Of a DNA stretch of 54,343 bases, positions 34,095 to 42,440 are shown one piece after another. The notes beneath the pieces are model-generated. The model saw only the letters and a program-made list of their open reading frames with translations. It made no database searches and had not been told where the DNA came from. The stretch is from Streptomyces africanus (lineage in GTDB: Bacteria > Actinomycetota > Actinomycetes > Streptomycetales > Streptomycetaceae): positions 230 through 54,572 of the forward strand of contig NZ_MUKA01000076.1 in assembly GCF_002150735.1 (NCBI RefSeq), written 5' to 3'. Position numbers and translations under genes: made by a program. Every line of letters begins with the position of its first letter. Position 1 is the first letter of the stretch.

Positions 34095-35324
34095 GTGGAT
34101 TTCGGATTCTCACCCCGCGCGAGTGAACTCCAGGACCGCATGCGGTCGTTCATGGAGCAGCACGTCTTCCCCGCGGAAGCGGTCTACGACCGGCAGCTGG
34201 CCGAGGCGGACGACCCGCACGCCCTGCCGCCGGTGATGGCCGAGCTGAAGGAGAAGGCGCGCGCCGAGGGGCTGTGGAACCTCTTCATGGCGCACGGCGA
34301 CTGGGGCGCGGGGCTCACCAACCTCGAATACGCGCCCCTCATGGAGCTGGCGGGCCGCTCGATCATCGGCCCCGAGGTGTTCAACTGCTCGGCGCCCGAC
34401 ACCGGCAACATGGAACTGCTCGCGCTGTACGGCACACCCGAGCAGCAAGAACGCTGGCTGCGGCCCCTGCTGGAGGCGGAGATCCGCTCCTGTTTCGCCA
34501 TGACCGAGCCGGAGGTCGCCAGCTCCGACGCCCGCAACATCCGTACCCGTATCACCCGGGACGGCGACAGTTACGTCGTCAACGGCCGCAAGTGGTACAC
34601 CTCCGGGATCCTCGACCCGGACTGCAAGCTGATCATCCTGATGGGCAAGACCGACCCGGACGCGCCCGCCTACCGGCAGCAGAGCATGCTGCTCATCCCC
34701 CGGGACACCCCCGGCGTCACGGTCCTGCGCGACCTGCCGATGTTCGGCTACACCGACCGGCTCGGACACGGTGACGTGCTCTTCGAGGACGTCCGCGTGC
34801 CGGTGGAGAACATCCTCCGGGGCGAGGGGGAGGGCTTCGCCCTGGCCCAGGGGCGGCTCGGCCCGGGGCGGATGCACTACGCGATGCGCGCCGTCGGCTT
34901 CGCCGAGCGCGCCCTGCAGCTGATGTGCGAGCGCGTCACCGAACGCACCGCCTTCGGCGGGCCGCTCGCCGACCAGGGCGTGGTGCGCGAGTGGATCGCC
35001 CGCAGCCGCATCGAGATCGAGCAACTGCGCCTCCTCGTCCTGAAGTCCGCCTGGCTGATGGACACCGTCGGCAACGCCGCCGCCCGCATGGAGGTCGCCG
35101 CGATCAAGGTCGCGGCCCTGGAGGTGGCCCACCAGGTGGTCGACCGCGCGGTGCAGGCGCACGGCGCGGCGGGGGTCAGCGACGACACCGTACTGGCCCG
35201 GCTGTACGCCATCACGCGGGCGCTGCGCATCGCCGACGGCCCCGACGAAGTGCATCTGCGGACGGTGGCCCGCCAGGAACTCGCCAAGTACAAGAAGACC
35301 GACACGAAGGCAGGGGCAGCGTGA
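34095..35324 (+). CDS. Acyl-CoA dehydrogenase, ACAD10/11-like
   Basis: 409 residues from a GTG with GAGGAG 6-7 bases upstream. MDFGFSPRASELQDRMRSFM, WNLFMAHGDWGAGLTNLEYA, the signature RSCFAMTEPEVASSDARNIR and DGDSYVVNGRKWYTSGILDP match the ACAD10/11-type subgroup, as does RLYAITRALRIADGPDEVHL at the C-terminus. The preceding gene is the kinase-fold protein usually paired with this subgroup, so the two probably act in sequence on a hydroxyacyl-CoA. It overlaps the SDR gene by 4 bases (GTGA). Confidence 0.9.
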   Translation: MDFGFSPRASELQDRMRSFMEQHVFPAEAVYDRQLAEADDPHALPPVMAELKEKARAEGLWNLFMAHGDWGAGLTNLEYAPLMELAGRSIIGPEVFNCSAPDTGNMELLALYGTPEQQERWLRPLLEAEIRSCFAMTEPEVASSDARNIRTRITRDGDSYVVNGRKWYTSGILDPDCKLIILMGKTDPDAPAYRQQSMLLIPRDTPGVTVLRDLPMFGYTDRLGHGDVLFEDVRVPVENILRGEGEGFALAQGRLGPGRMHYAMRAVGFAERALQLMCERVTERTAFGGPLADQGVVREWIARSRIEIEQLRLLVLKSAWLMDTVGNAAARMEVAAIKVAALEVAHQVVDRAVQAHGAAGVSDDTVLARLYAITRALRIADGPDEVHLRTVARQELAKYKKTDTKAGAA

Positions 35325-36097
35325 GCGCCAACACCCTCGACGGCAAGGTCGCCGTCATCACCGGCGGATCCCGCGGCATCGGGCTGGGCATCGCCACCGC
35401 CTACCGAGCGGCCGGCGCGCACGTGGTGATCGCGGCCCGCAAGGCGGCCGGACTCGCCGAGGCACGCGAGGAGTTGCTGCGCGTCAAGGGCGACGGCGAC
35501 CTGCACACGGTCGTGGCCAACGCGGGCGAACCCGAGCAGGCCGAAGCCTGTGTCGACGAGACCATGGCCCGCTTCGGCCGGGTCGACATCCTCGTCAACA
35601 ACGCGGCGACCAACCCGTACCACGGCGATCTGCTCGACCTGGACCTGCCGCGCGCGGAGAAGACCGTACGCGTCAACCAGTACGGCATGATCGCCTGGAC
35701 CCGGTACGCCTGGCGGGCCTGGATGGCCGAGCACGGGGGAGCGGTGGTCAACATCGCCTCCGTCGGCGGGCTGATCGTCGACCCGCACATCGGCTACTAC
35801 AACGCCACCAAGGCCGCCATGCTGCACATGACCCGGCAGCTCGCCTACGAACTCGGGCCGAAGGCACGGGTGAACGCCATCGCCCCCGGTTTGATCAAGA
35901 CCGAACTGGCGCGGGCGGTATGGGAGGTGCGCGAACCGATCCTCACCGCGAAGCTGCCGCTGCGGCGCCTCGGCACGGTGGAGGACGTGGCGAACGCGGC
36001 GCTGTTCCTGGCCTCCGACGCCTCCTCCTGGATGACCGGCCAGACCCTGGTGCTCGACGGCGGCGCGACCGCCCTGCCGATCGGGGTGGACGAGTGA
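35321..36097 (+). CDS. Short-chain dehydrogenase/reductase (SDR)
   Basis: 258 residues from a GTG overlapping the previous stop. It has TGGSRGIGLGIATAYRAAGA, NNAATNPYHGDL (NNAA replaces the usual NNAG), the Ser in NIASVGG and YNATK with the Tyr/Lys pair, and ends DGGATALPIG. It probably oxidises a 3-hydroxyacyl-CoA or ring alcohol to the ketone within the operon. The second, adjacent SDR shares the NNAA variant but differs widely elsewhere, suggesting two successive oxidations or different stereochemistry rather than a recent duplication. Confidence 0.9.
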   Translation: MSANTLDGKVAVITGGSRGIGLGIATAYRAAGAHVVIAARKAAGLAEAREELLRVKGDGDLHTVVANAGEPEQAEACVDETMARFGRVDILVNNAATNPYHGDLLDLDLPRAEKTVRVNQYGMIAWTRYAWRAWMAEHGGAVVNIASVGGLIVDPHIGYYNATKAAMLHMTRQLAYELGPKARVNAIAPGLIKTELARAVWEVREPILTAKLPLRRLGTVEDVANAALFLASDASSWMTGQTLVLDGGATALPIGVDE

Positions 36098-36867
36098 GCG
36101 CGCCGCCATCCGCCGCCGAGCTGTTCTCGCTCCAGGGCAGGACGGCCGTGGTCACCGGCGCCTCCGCAGGGCTCGGCGCCCGCTTCGCCGCCGTCCTCGC
36201 CGAGGCCGGCGCCACCGTGTTCGCCGCGGCCCGCCGCATCGACCGGCTGAAGGAACTCGCCGACTCCGACGCGCGTATCCACCCCGTGGCCTGCGACGTC
36301 TCGCTCGCCGCCGACCGTACGCGGCTGGCGGAGACCGCGCTGTCCGCGACCGGCCGTCTCGACATCCTGGTCAACAACGCGGCCAGCTCGGGCGAGACCC
36401 GCGCCGAGGACGAATCGCCGGATGCCTTCGCCGACGTCCTCGGCGTCAACCTCACCGCGCCCTACCACCTGGCCCGCCTCACCGCCGAGGCACCCGGTGA
36501 CACCGAAGGCAGGAGCATCATCAACGTCTCCTCCATCCTCGGGCTGGTGACCGCCGCGCCCCTGGGCGGCGCGAGTTACTCCGCGTCCAAGGCCGGACTG
36601 ATCGGGCTGACCCGGGAGCTGGCCGGACAGTGGGGCCGCAGCGGCATCCGCGTCAACGCGCTCGCCCCGGGCTGGTTCCGCACCGAGATGACCGCGGACC
36701 TCTTCGGCGACGAGCGCTCCAGCCGCTGGGTCGAGCGCAACACCCTGCTGGGGCGGGGCGGCGACGGCCACGAACTCGACGGCGCGCTGCTGTTCCTCGC
36801 CTCGGGCGCCTCCTCGTACTGCACCGGACAGGTGCTGACCGTCGACGGCGGCTGGACGGCGCGATGA
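36094..36867 (+). CDS. Short-chain dehydrogenase/reductase (SDR)
   Basis: 257 residues from a GTG that overlaps the stop of the previous SDR by 4 bases. Motifs: TGASAGLGARFAAVLAEAGA, NNAASSGETRAEDESP, NVSSILGLVTAAPLGGASYS with the active Ser, YSASK with Tyr/Lys, and [15 protein letters not shown]. It is a classical NAD(P)-dependent SDR. Tight coupling on both sides places it in the beta-oxidation-like operon, probably as the 3-hydroxyacyl-CoA dehydrogenase or a partner for a second hydroxyl group. Confidence 0.9.
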   Translation: MSAPPSAAELFSLQGRTAVVTGASAGLGARFAAVLAEAGATVFAAARRIDRLKELADSDARIHPVACDVSLAADRTRLAETALSATGRLDILVNNAASSGETRAEDESPDAFADVLGVNLTAPYHLARLTAEAPGDTEGRSIINVSSILGLVTAAPLGGASYSASKAGLIGLTRELAGQWGRSGIRVNALAPGWFRTEMTADLFGDERSSRWVERNTLLGRGGDGHELDGALLFLASGASSYCTGQVLTVDGGWTAR

Positions 36868-37658
36868 GCGTCGGCACAGAGATCCACGACGATGGTCTGG
36901 CCCATGTCAGGCTGCGCCGGGGCGGGGCGGGCAACGCCGTCGACCTGGACCTGGCGCGCGGGCTGCTCGACGCGGCCCGCGCCTGCGAGGGTGCGGCCGT
37001 ACGGGCCGTGCTGCTCACCGGGGAGGGAAAGTCGTTCTGCGTCGGCGGCGACCTCAGGGAGTTCTCCCGGTTCTCCGGCGAGGCACTGGAGAAGCACCTC
37101 ACCGCGGTCACCGACGCGCTGCACGACGCCCTGCGTACGTTCGCCGCGATCGACGCGCCCATGGTGGCCGCCGTGCAGGGTGCCGTGGCGGGCGCGGGCA
37201 TCGGTCTGGCCGCGGCCGCCGATGTGACGCTCGCCGCCGAGGACGCCTCGTTCACCGCCGCGTACACCGGCATCGGCTACTCACCGGACGCCGGAGTCAG
37301 CTGGTTCCTGCCCCGGCTCGTCGGCCCCAAGCGGGCCCTGGACCTGCTGCTGACCAACCGCCGCATACCGGCGGCGGAAGCCGCGTCGATCGGACTGGTG
37401 AGCCGGGTCGTGGCCCCCGACCGACTGGCCGCCGAGGCGGCGCGCACGGCTGAGGCCCTGCGCGATGGACCCACCGCCGCCTTCGGGGCCACGCGCCGGC
37501 TCGTCGCCGCCGGACTGACCGCCGACCTCGGGCCGCACCTGGACCGCGAGGCCCGTGCGCTCGCCGCCGCGGCCGTCTCCGACGCCGGCCGTGAGGGCGT
37601 CGCCGCCTTCCTGGGCAAGCGCGCCCCCGACTTCACGCGCATCCCGCCCACGCCCTGA
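36864..37658 (+). CDS. Crotonase-family protein, PaaG-like isomerase type
   Basis: 264 residues from the ATG at 36864, coupled by ATGA. Crotonase motifs are VLLTGEGKSFCVGGDLREFS, QGAVAGAGIGLAAAADVTLA and AAYTGIGYSPDAGVSWFLPR. Both hydratase Glu positions are lost (GAGIGLA and AAYTG), but an Asp is present at residue 142 in SPDAG, as in PaaG and dienoyl-CoA isomerases, where this Asp moves a proton. A double-bond isomerase is therefore more likely than a hydratase. With both crotonases in the operon lacking the normal Glu pair, the hydration step must use another enzyme or be absent. Confidence 0.87.
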   Translation: MSVGTEIHDDGLAHVRLRRGGAGNAVDLDLARGLLDAARACEGAAVRAVLLTGEGKSFCVGGDLREFSRFSGEALEKHLTAVTDALHDALRTFAAIDAPMVAAVQGAVAGAGIGLAAAADVTLAAEDASFTAAYTGIGYSPDAGVSWFLPRLVGPKRALDLLLTNRRIPAAEAASIGLVSRVVAPDRLAAEAARTAEALRDGPTAAFGATRRLVAAGLTADLGPHLDREARALAAAAVSDAGREGVAAFLGKRAPDFTRIPPTP

Positions 37659-37685
37659 TCACCTACCCGAATGAGGGAGCTCCTC

Positions 37686-38834
37686 GTGCCGGAAGCATTC
37701 ATCGTCGGAGCCGTCCGCACCCCCGTCGGCCGCCGCAAGGGCGCACTCAGCGGCGTCCACCCCGCCGATCTCGGCGCCCATGTGCTGCGTGCGCTGCTGG
37801 AACGCACCGGCGCCGACCCGGACGCCGTCGACGACGTCTACTTCGGGTGCGTCAGCCAGCTCGGCGCACAGACCGGGAACATCGCACGCACCGCCTGGCT
37901 GTCGGCCGGGCTGCCGCAGCACGTCCCCGGCACCACCATCGACCGCCAGTGCGGTTCCTCCCAGCAGGCCGTGCACTTCGCCGCGCAGGCGGTCGGCTCC
38001 GGCGCCGCCGACCTGGTGGTCGCGGGCGGGGTGGAAGTGATGAGTCTGGTGCCCATCGCCAGCCCGATGTTCGTCGGCGAGCAGGCCGGCATGGGCAGCC
38101 CGTACGCGGGGGACGGCTGGCGTGAGCGCTTCGGGGACCAGGAGGTCTCGCAGTTCCGCGGGGCAGAGCTGATCGCCGAGAACTGGGGCGTCTCCCGTAC
38201 CGACATGGAACGGTTCGCGCTCACCAGCCACCAGCGGGCCCTCGCCGCCCAGGCCGACGGCGCCTTCGACGACGAGATCACCCCGGCCTTCGGGCTCGCA
38301 GCCGACGAGGGGCCGCGCGCCGACACCACCCTCGAGAAGATGGCAGGCCTGAAGACCCTCACCGAGGGCGGCCGGCTCACCGCGGCCGTCTCCAGCCAGA
38401 TCTCCGACGGCGCCGCCGCGCTGCTGATCGCCTCCGCGGAGGCGGTACGCCGTCACGCCCTGACCCCGCTGGCCCGCGTGCACACCATGACCGTGGTCGG
38501 CTCCGACCCGATCCAGATGCTGACCGGCCCGGTCCCCGCCACCGAGAAGGCCTTGAAGAAGGCCGGGCTGTCGATCGGCGAGATCGACCTGGTCGAGATC
38601 AACGAGGCGTTCGCCTCGGTCGTCCTCGCCTGGCAGAAGGAGATCGGCGCCGCCCCGGAGCGGGTCAACGCCTTCGGCGGCGCCATCGCGCTCGGGCATC
38701 CGCTCGGCGCCACCGGCGCCCGGCTCATGACCACGCTCGTCCACCAACTGCGCAGGACCGGCGGACGCTACGGTCTGCAGACGATGTGCGAGGGCGGCGG
38801 CATGGCCAATGCGACCGTGCTGGAGCGCCTCTGA
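37686..38834 (+). CDS. Acetyl-CoA acyltransferase (thiolase)
   Basis: 382 residues from the GTG at 37686, which has GGGAG about 8 bases upstream; an in-frame ATG at 37671 lacks a site. The catalytic set is complete: Cys89 in RQCGSSQQA, His338 in GGAIALGHPLGATGARL and Cys368 in QTMCEGGGMANATVLE. It is a normal biosynthetic/degradative thiolase and would release acetyl-CoA or propionyl-CoA from a 3-ketoacyl-CoA. It ends the main operon and contrasts with the His-less thiolase-like protein seven kilobases upstream. Confidence 0.93.
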   Translation: MPEAFIVGAVRTPVGRRKGALSGVHPADLGAHVLRALLERTGADPDAVDDVYFGCVSQLGAQTGNIARTAWLSAGLPQHVPGTTIDRQCGSSQQAVHFAAQAVGSGAADLVVAGGVEVMSLVPIASPMFVGEQAGMGSPYAGDGWRERFGDQEVSQFRGAELIAENWGVSRTDMERFALTSHQRALAAQADGAFDDEITPAFGLAADEGPRADTTLEKMAGLKTLTEGGRLTAAVSSQISDGAAALLIASAEAVRRHALTPLARVHTMTVVGSDPIQMLTGPVPATEKALKKAGLSIGEIDLVEINEAFASVVLAWQKEIGAAPERVNAFGGAIALGHPLGATGARLMTTLVHQLRRTGGRYGLQTMCEGGGMANATVLERL

Positions 38835-38851
38835 CCGGAAGTCGATTGGCA

Positions 38852-38868
38852 ACTGAGTTCAGCTTGGG
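38852..38868. promoter_or_regulatory. TGAGTTCAGTT element in the promoter of the TetR gene at 38920
   Basis: ACTGAGTTCAGCTTGGG shares its first 11 bases exactly with the copy at 16468. It sits between a possible -35 (TTGGCA, 38846-38851) and -10 (TACTCT, 38871-38876; spacing 19), where a bound repressor would block transcription. Confidence 0.7.
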
Positions 38869-38919
38869 GCTACTCTCGGGTACGCACGAGGTGGGCGGCA
38901 GCCAGGAGACGGGTCAGTC

Positions 38920-39543
38920 ATGGCGACAAAGATCGTTGAACCGGAAGCGGGGCCGAGGTCCAAGCGCGCTGCCATTCTGGCGGCCGCCGTCGACCACTTC
39001 GGCGAGGCGGGCTTCGAGGCCACCAAGTGGTCCACGGTGGCGGAGCGGGTCGGCATCGGGCAGACCGCCCTGTACCACTACTTCGAGTCCAAGACCCACT
39101 GCCTGCTCACCATCATGCGGCTGGAGCTGCAGCGTTCCCACGACAAGTTCACGGAGGCGACGGCGGACGTCGCGGAGCCGGTGGAGGCGCTCCGGGCGGC
39201 CGTGCGCGCGGCGTACGATGTCTCCGACCAGGAAGTTCTGCAGATGCGCATCCTGCAGAACCACATGGACCTGCTCTCCGGCCCGCGCAAGTCCAAGCGC
39301 GAGGAGGCCGAGCGCGTCGCGGCCCGCCAGCTGGTCCAGCTCGTCGAGCGGGACTGGACGAACCTGCTGGTGAAGGGCATGTCCCAGGGTGCGTTCCCGC
39401 TGCGGGACGCGCAGTTGCTGGGCGCGAGCGTGCTGGGGCTGATCGTCAGCGTCTGGCGGTGGTACCGGCCGTCGGGGCCGACGCCGCTGTCGGACGTCAG
39501 CGAACTGATCGAGGATGCCTGCGTGCGGATGGTCGCCACGTGA
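38920..39543 (+). CDS. TetR-family regulator, candidate master regulator of the catabolic island
   Basis: 207 residues. The HTH reads RAAILAAAVDHFGEAGFEAT then KWSTVAERVGIGQTALYHYF and ESK (about residues 15-60), followed by a helical ligand-binding domain typical of TetR proteins near fatty-acid and steroid catabolic genes (a TetR_C_33/KstR2-like architecture is possible). Its promoter contains the island's repeated element, as expected for autoregulation, and it sits between the main operon and the second operon that also carries the element. The ligand is probably an acyl-CoA intermediate, by analogy with KstR2-type proteins. This assignment is inference. Confidence 0.9.
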   Translation: MATKIVEPEAGPRSKRAAILAAAVDHFGEAGFEATKWSTVAERVGIGQTALYHYFESKTHCLLTIMRLELQRSHDKFTEATADVAEPVEALRAAVRAAYDVSDQEVLQMRILQNHMDLLSGPRKSKREEAERVAARQLVQLVERDWTNLLVKGMSQGAFPLRDAQLLGASVLGLIVSVWRWYRPSGPTPLSDVSELIEDACVRMVAT

Positions 39544-39565
39544 CGCCCTGAGCGTCCCGGCTTCC

Positions 39566-39594
39566 AAGCCCCCGGCGGATTCCGCCGGGGGCTT
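39566..39594 (+). terminator. Terminator after the TetR gene
   Basis: A perfect 14-bp arm pair: AAGCCCCCGGCGGA (39566-39579) and TCCGCCGGGGGCTT (39581-39594), 23 bases after the stop codon. In RNA the innermost pairs would open to form the loop. Confidence 0.85.
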
Positions 39595-39633
39595 CGTGCT
39601 ATTGCCAGACGTGTTTCCACCGGATTACCATCC

Positions 39634-39651
39634 TAACTGAATTGAACTTGG
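39634..39651. promoter_or_regulatory. TGARTTCAGTT-like element upstream of the NTF2-like operon
   Basis: TAACTGAATTGAACTTGGC. ACTGA and the flanking CTTGG match the copy at 38852, and AACTGAATT is shared with the element at 29501 in part. It lies about 48 bases before the first NTF2-like start. Confidence 0.55.
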
Positions 39652-39698
39652 CTCAGGTTGATCATCAGGGAAGCGCCGCCGACCGAAAGGGCTCACTC

Positions 39699-40079
39699 AT
39701 GGCGTTGCGCGCGTACATGGCCAGCATGGACAGCCGGCACCCGGAGCGTACGCTTCAGTTGCTCGAACCCGATTTCCGCTTCCTCATCGCCCTGCCGGGC
39801 AAGGAGGTCGTCGGCATGTCCAGGGAGGACTTCGCGGCGTACATCGCCGGCCGCGGTGCCGTGGACCGGTCGCACGAGATCCTGCGGTACAGCAGGGACG
39901 GCGACCTCGAGACGGTCTACGGAGTGGTGACGGACGGCGGGCGGTACACCGGCTCCTTCCTCTCGGCCGCGGTGATCTCGCCCGGCGGACTCCTGGCCCG
40001 CTACCAGTCCTTCTTCACCCCGTCCTTCGAGCTCGTCGACTGGGCCGGGCAGGTCGCGAACGACAGGAGCCGGGCATGA
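39699..40079 (+). CDS. NTF2-like/SnoaL-type protein
   Basis: 126 residues from the ATG at 39699 (MALRAYMASMDSRHPERTLQ) with GAAAGG 8 bases upstream; an in-frame ATG at 39642 would lie inside the operator. It is a single cone-shaped alpha+beta domain: LLEPDFRFLIALPGKEVVGM, FAAYIAGRG and GLLARYQSFF are typical of NTF2/SnoaL proteins, which include ketosteroid isomerases, epoxide hydrolases and dehydratases. The active residues cannot be assigned with confidence. It overlaps the second NTF2-like gene by 4 bases, so the two may form a heterodimer. Confidence 0.8.
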   Translation: MALRAYMASMDSRHPERTLQLLEPDFRFLIALPGKEVVGMSREDFAAYIAGRGAVDRSHEILRYSRDGDLETVYGVVTDGGRYTGSFLSAAVISPGGLLARYQSFFTPSFELVDWAGQVANDRSRA

Positions 40080-40453
40080 CCGACACCTCCGCCGCGGCCC
40101 CCTTCCTCACCGCGTGGTTCGAGATCCTCGACGGGGACGAGCCGTCCCGGATCCTCGACCTGATCAGCGACGACTTCTCGCTGTCCATCCTCTTCTCCAC
40201 CGGCGACGGCAAGGCCACCGACTTCGCCGGCGACCGGGCCGCGCTCGTGGGCTACCTCGAACAGCGCGAGAAGGGCACCCGCACCCACCACCGCCTGTCG
40301 GCGACCACGCTCGGCCAGGACGAGCTCTTCCTCGGCGAGGTCCGACGCGCGGGTGTCCCCGAGGCGACCTTCGTCGCCGCCGGGCGGGTGAACGACGAGG
40401 GCCGGCTGCAGCGCCTGCTGATCGGCCGCTCGTCGGAGATCCGCTTCACCTGA
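40076..40453 (+). CDS. NTF2-like/SnoaL-type protein (second of a coupled pair)
   Basis: 125 residues from the ATG at 40076, overlapping the previous stop (ATGA). The fold is suggested by APFLTAWFEILDGDEPSRIL, DLISDDFSLSILFSTGDGKA and VAAGRVNDEGRLQRLLIGRS. It shares length and layout with its neighbour but little sequence identity. Paired NTF2-like proteins occur in catabolic clusters for steroids and terpenoids, where they catalyse isomerisation, epoxide opening or hydration. Either protein could supply the hydration activity that the two altered crotonases seem to lack. Confidence 0.75.
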   Translation: MTDTSAAAPFLTAWFEILDGDEPSRILDLISDDFSLSILFSTGDGKATDFAGDRAALVGYLEQREKGTRTHHRLSATTLGQDELFLGEVRRAGVPEATFVAAGRVNDEGRLQRLLIGRSSEIRFT

Positions 40454-40496
40454 GCGCACGACCGACCATGTACGCGACCATGCACGGAGGACCGTC

Positions 40497-40817
40497 ATGT
40501 ACAACCTCGTCCTGCTGGCAGCTCGGCCCCCGGAGTGGACGCACGAGCAGTTCATCACGTGGTGGCGCGGCGACCACGCGGAGCTGACCTACCGACTGCC
40601 AGGACTTCGGGCCTGGCGGCACACCGAGATCGACGCCGCGCTGGAGCCGCGCTCCGAAGGCTGGGACGGGATCTCCGTGCTCAGCTTCGACTCCCCGGAG
40701 GACCTGAGGAAGGCCCTGGCGAGCCCCGAGTGGGCCGAGGCCGTCGCACAGGTCGGCGACATGAAGGGCCGCCGCATCGCGGTCATGGGGCACGAGGCGG
40801 AGATGTTCGCCGCCTGA
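40497..40817 (+). CDS. EthD-domain protein
   Basis: 106 residues, a ferredoxin-like EthD domain: MYNLVLLAARPPEWTHEQFI, WWRGDHAELTYRLPGLRAWR and SPEDLRKALASPEWAEAVAQ. EthD proteins are small dimeric barrels of unclear enzymology, first seen in the ethyl tert-butyl ether degradation cluster, and are common as accessory proteins in catabolic operons. It starts 43 bases after the NTF2-like pair and lies 34 bases before the acyl-CoA ligase on the same strand, so it is very likely co-transcribed. Confidence 0.85.
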   Translation: MYNLVLLAARPPEWTHEQFITWWRGDHAELTYRLPGLRAWRHTEIDAALEPRSEGWDGISVLSFDSPEDLRKALASPEWAEAVAQVGDMKGRRIAVMGHEAEMFAA

Positions 40818-40851
40818 CGTTGACGTTCGGCACAGCGCAGTGAGGGACAGG

Positions 40852-42363
40852 ATGCGACAGGTAGTGCGGGAGTTCCAACAGAAGGCGCACGAGGCGGACT
40901 TCGTCGCCGTCATCGACGACGCGGGCAGCCATACGGCACGACAGCTGCTCGACGAGGCCACGCAGATGGCCGCGGCGCTGTCCACCGGAAGGGCCGACGG
41001 AGCTGGCGGCACCGTCATGGTCCAGGCCGACAACTCATGGCGTACCGTCGCCGCCACCCTCGCCGTCGGCTTGAGCGGTGGTGTCATCGCGGTCGTCAAC
41101 CGGCACACCACCCATGCCGAGTTCTCCGCTGCCTGGGAGGACATCCGCCCGGACGCCGTGGTCGCCGAGCCCTCAGCGATGGACGAATGGGCGGTGGCCG
41201 ACCGGTTGCCGGGCGGGCCGCAGCAGGTGCTCGACGGCTGGACGTGCCTGGCCACGCCCCACACTCGTGACATGTCACGCTGGTCGGGCGGCGCCCTGAT
41301 CGGCCTCACCTCCGGATCGACCGGGCGGCCCAAAGGCGTCGTGCAGTCCGAGTCGGCCCTGCGCTACGCCGCCACCTGCACCATTACCGTCAACGGCCTG
41401 TCACCCGGCGACGCCGTCGCCGCGATCGTGCCGCTGTCGTCGACCGCGGCGTACTGCTTCGGTGTCTACCTCTCCCTGCTGCTGCGCGGGCCGCTCGTCA
41501 TGACGGGGAAGTGGGACAGGGCCGTCGCGCTGCGGCGGATGGCCGACGCCGATGTCCGCTGGACCATGTGCGTCCCGACCATGGCGCTGCAGATGGGCGC
41601 CGAGGCGGCCGGATCCGGTGTCCTTCGCGGAGTCCGGTCGATCACCGTCGGCGGTGGGCCGATGGACCGTGGAGCACTGGCCCGGGCGGAGCAGTCCCTG
41701 GGAACCAAGATCCTGCGCGTCTTCGGCATGTCCGAGTGCCTCGGTCACACCTCGCCCAGCCCGGATGACCCCGAGGAGATCCGGCTCGGCAGAGACGGCC
41801 GCCCCTTCCCGGGCACGGACATCCGCGCCCTCACCCCCGACGGACGGACCGCCGGGCCAGGGGTGACCGGGCGGGCCCAGGTGCGCGGGCCTTCCCTCTT
41901 CCTCGGCTACGCCCGCGACGGCGAGGTGGCGCCGGCGGCCCTGACGGAGGACGGCTACCTGCCCACCGGCGACCTGCTGATGACCCACGAAGACGGCACC
42001 ATCAGCATCATGGGCCGCGAGAAGGACATCATCATCCGAGGCGGCCGGAACATCGACATCACCGAGATAGAACGCGCCGTCGCCAGTTACCCCCGCGTGG
42101 CCAGGGTCTGTGTCGCGGCGGTTCCCGATGACGTGCTCGGTGAACGCGTCGCACTGCTCGTCGTCACCGAGGACGGCGGCGACATCGGCCTGGCCGAGGT
42201 GACCGGGCACCTGGAGAGCGTAGGTCTGTCCAAGACCAAATGGCCCGAATTCGTCTACGGTATCCAGGAGTTGCCGCAGACCAAGGTCGGCAAGCTCGAC
42301 CGGAGCGGGGCCCGGGACCTGGCCGTCAGACTGCATGCCCGGACCACCGGCGACCACGCCTGA
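40852..42363 (+). CDS. Acyl-CoA synthetase/ligase, ANL (AMP-binding) superfamily
   Basis: 503 residues from the ATG at 40852 with GAGGG about 5 bases upstream; a GTG at 40840 is also possible. The P-loop-like motif GLTSGSTGRPKGVV is near residue 155, followed by MSECLGHTSPSPDDPEEIRL, the adenylate motif YLPTGDLLMTHEDGTISIMG and the hinge REKDIIIRGGRNIDITEIER. The catalytic Lys lies in LPQTKVGKLDRSGAR near the C-terminus. It activates a carboxylic acid with ATP and CoA, presumably the acid made by the ALDH. The C-terminal domain is complete. It resembles long-chain or cyclic-acid CoA ligases of actinobacteria. Confidence 0.9.
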   Translation: MRQVVREFQQKAHEADFVAVIDDAGSHTARQLLDEATQMAAALSTGRADGAGGTVMVQADNSWRTVAATLAVGLSGGVIAVVNRHTTHAEFSAAWEDIRPDAVVAEPSAMDEWAVADRLPGGPQQVLDGWTCLATPHTRDMSRWSGGALIGLTSGSTGRPKGVVQSESALRYAATCTITVNGLSPGDAVAAIVPLSSTAAYCFGVYLSLLLRGPLVMTGKWDRAVALRRMADADVRWTMCVPTMALQMGAEAAGSGVLRGVRSITVGGGPMDRGALARAEQSLGTKILRVFGMSECLGHTSPSPDDPEEIRLGRDGRPFPGTDIRALTPDGRTAGPGVTGRAQVRGPSLFLGYARDGEVAPAALTEDGYLPTGDLLMTHEDGTISIMGREKDIIIRGGRNIDITEIERAVASYPRVARVCVAAVPDDVLGERVALLVVTEDGGDIGLAEVTGHLESVGLSKTKWPEFVYGIQELPQTKVGKLDRSGARDLAVRLHARTTGDHA

Positions 42364-42440
42364 CGAGGCGACCATCCGCACGACGTGCCGTCACGCGTGC
42401 CCACGGGCATGATGCCGGGGCGCACACCACAAGGAGGATC

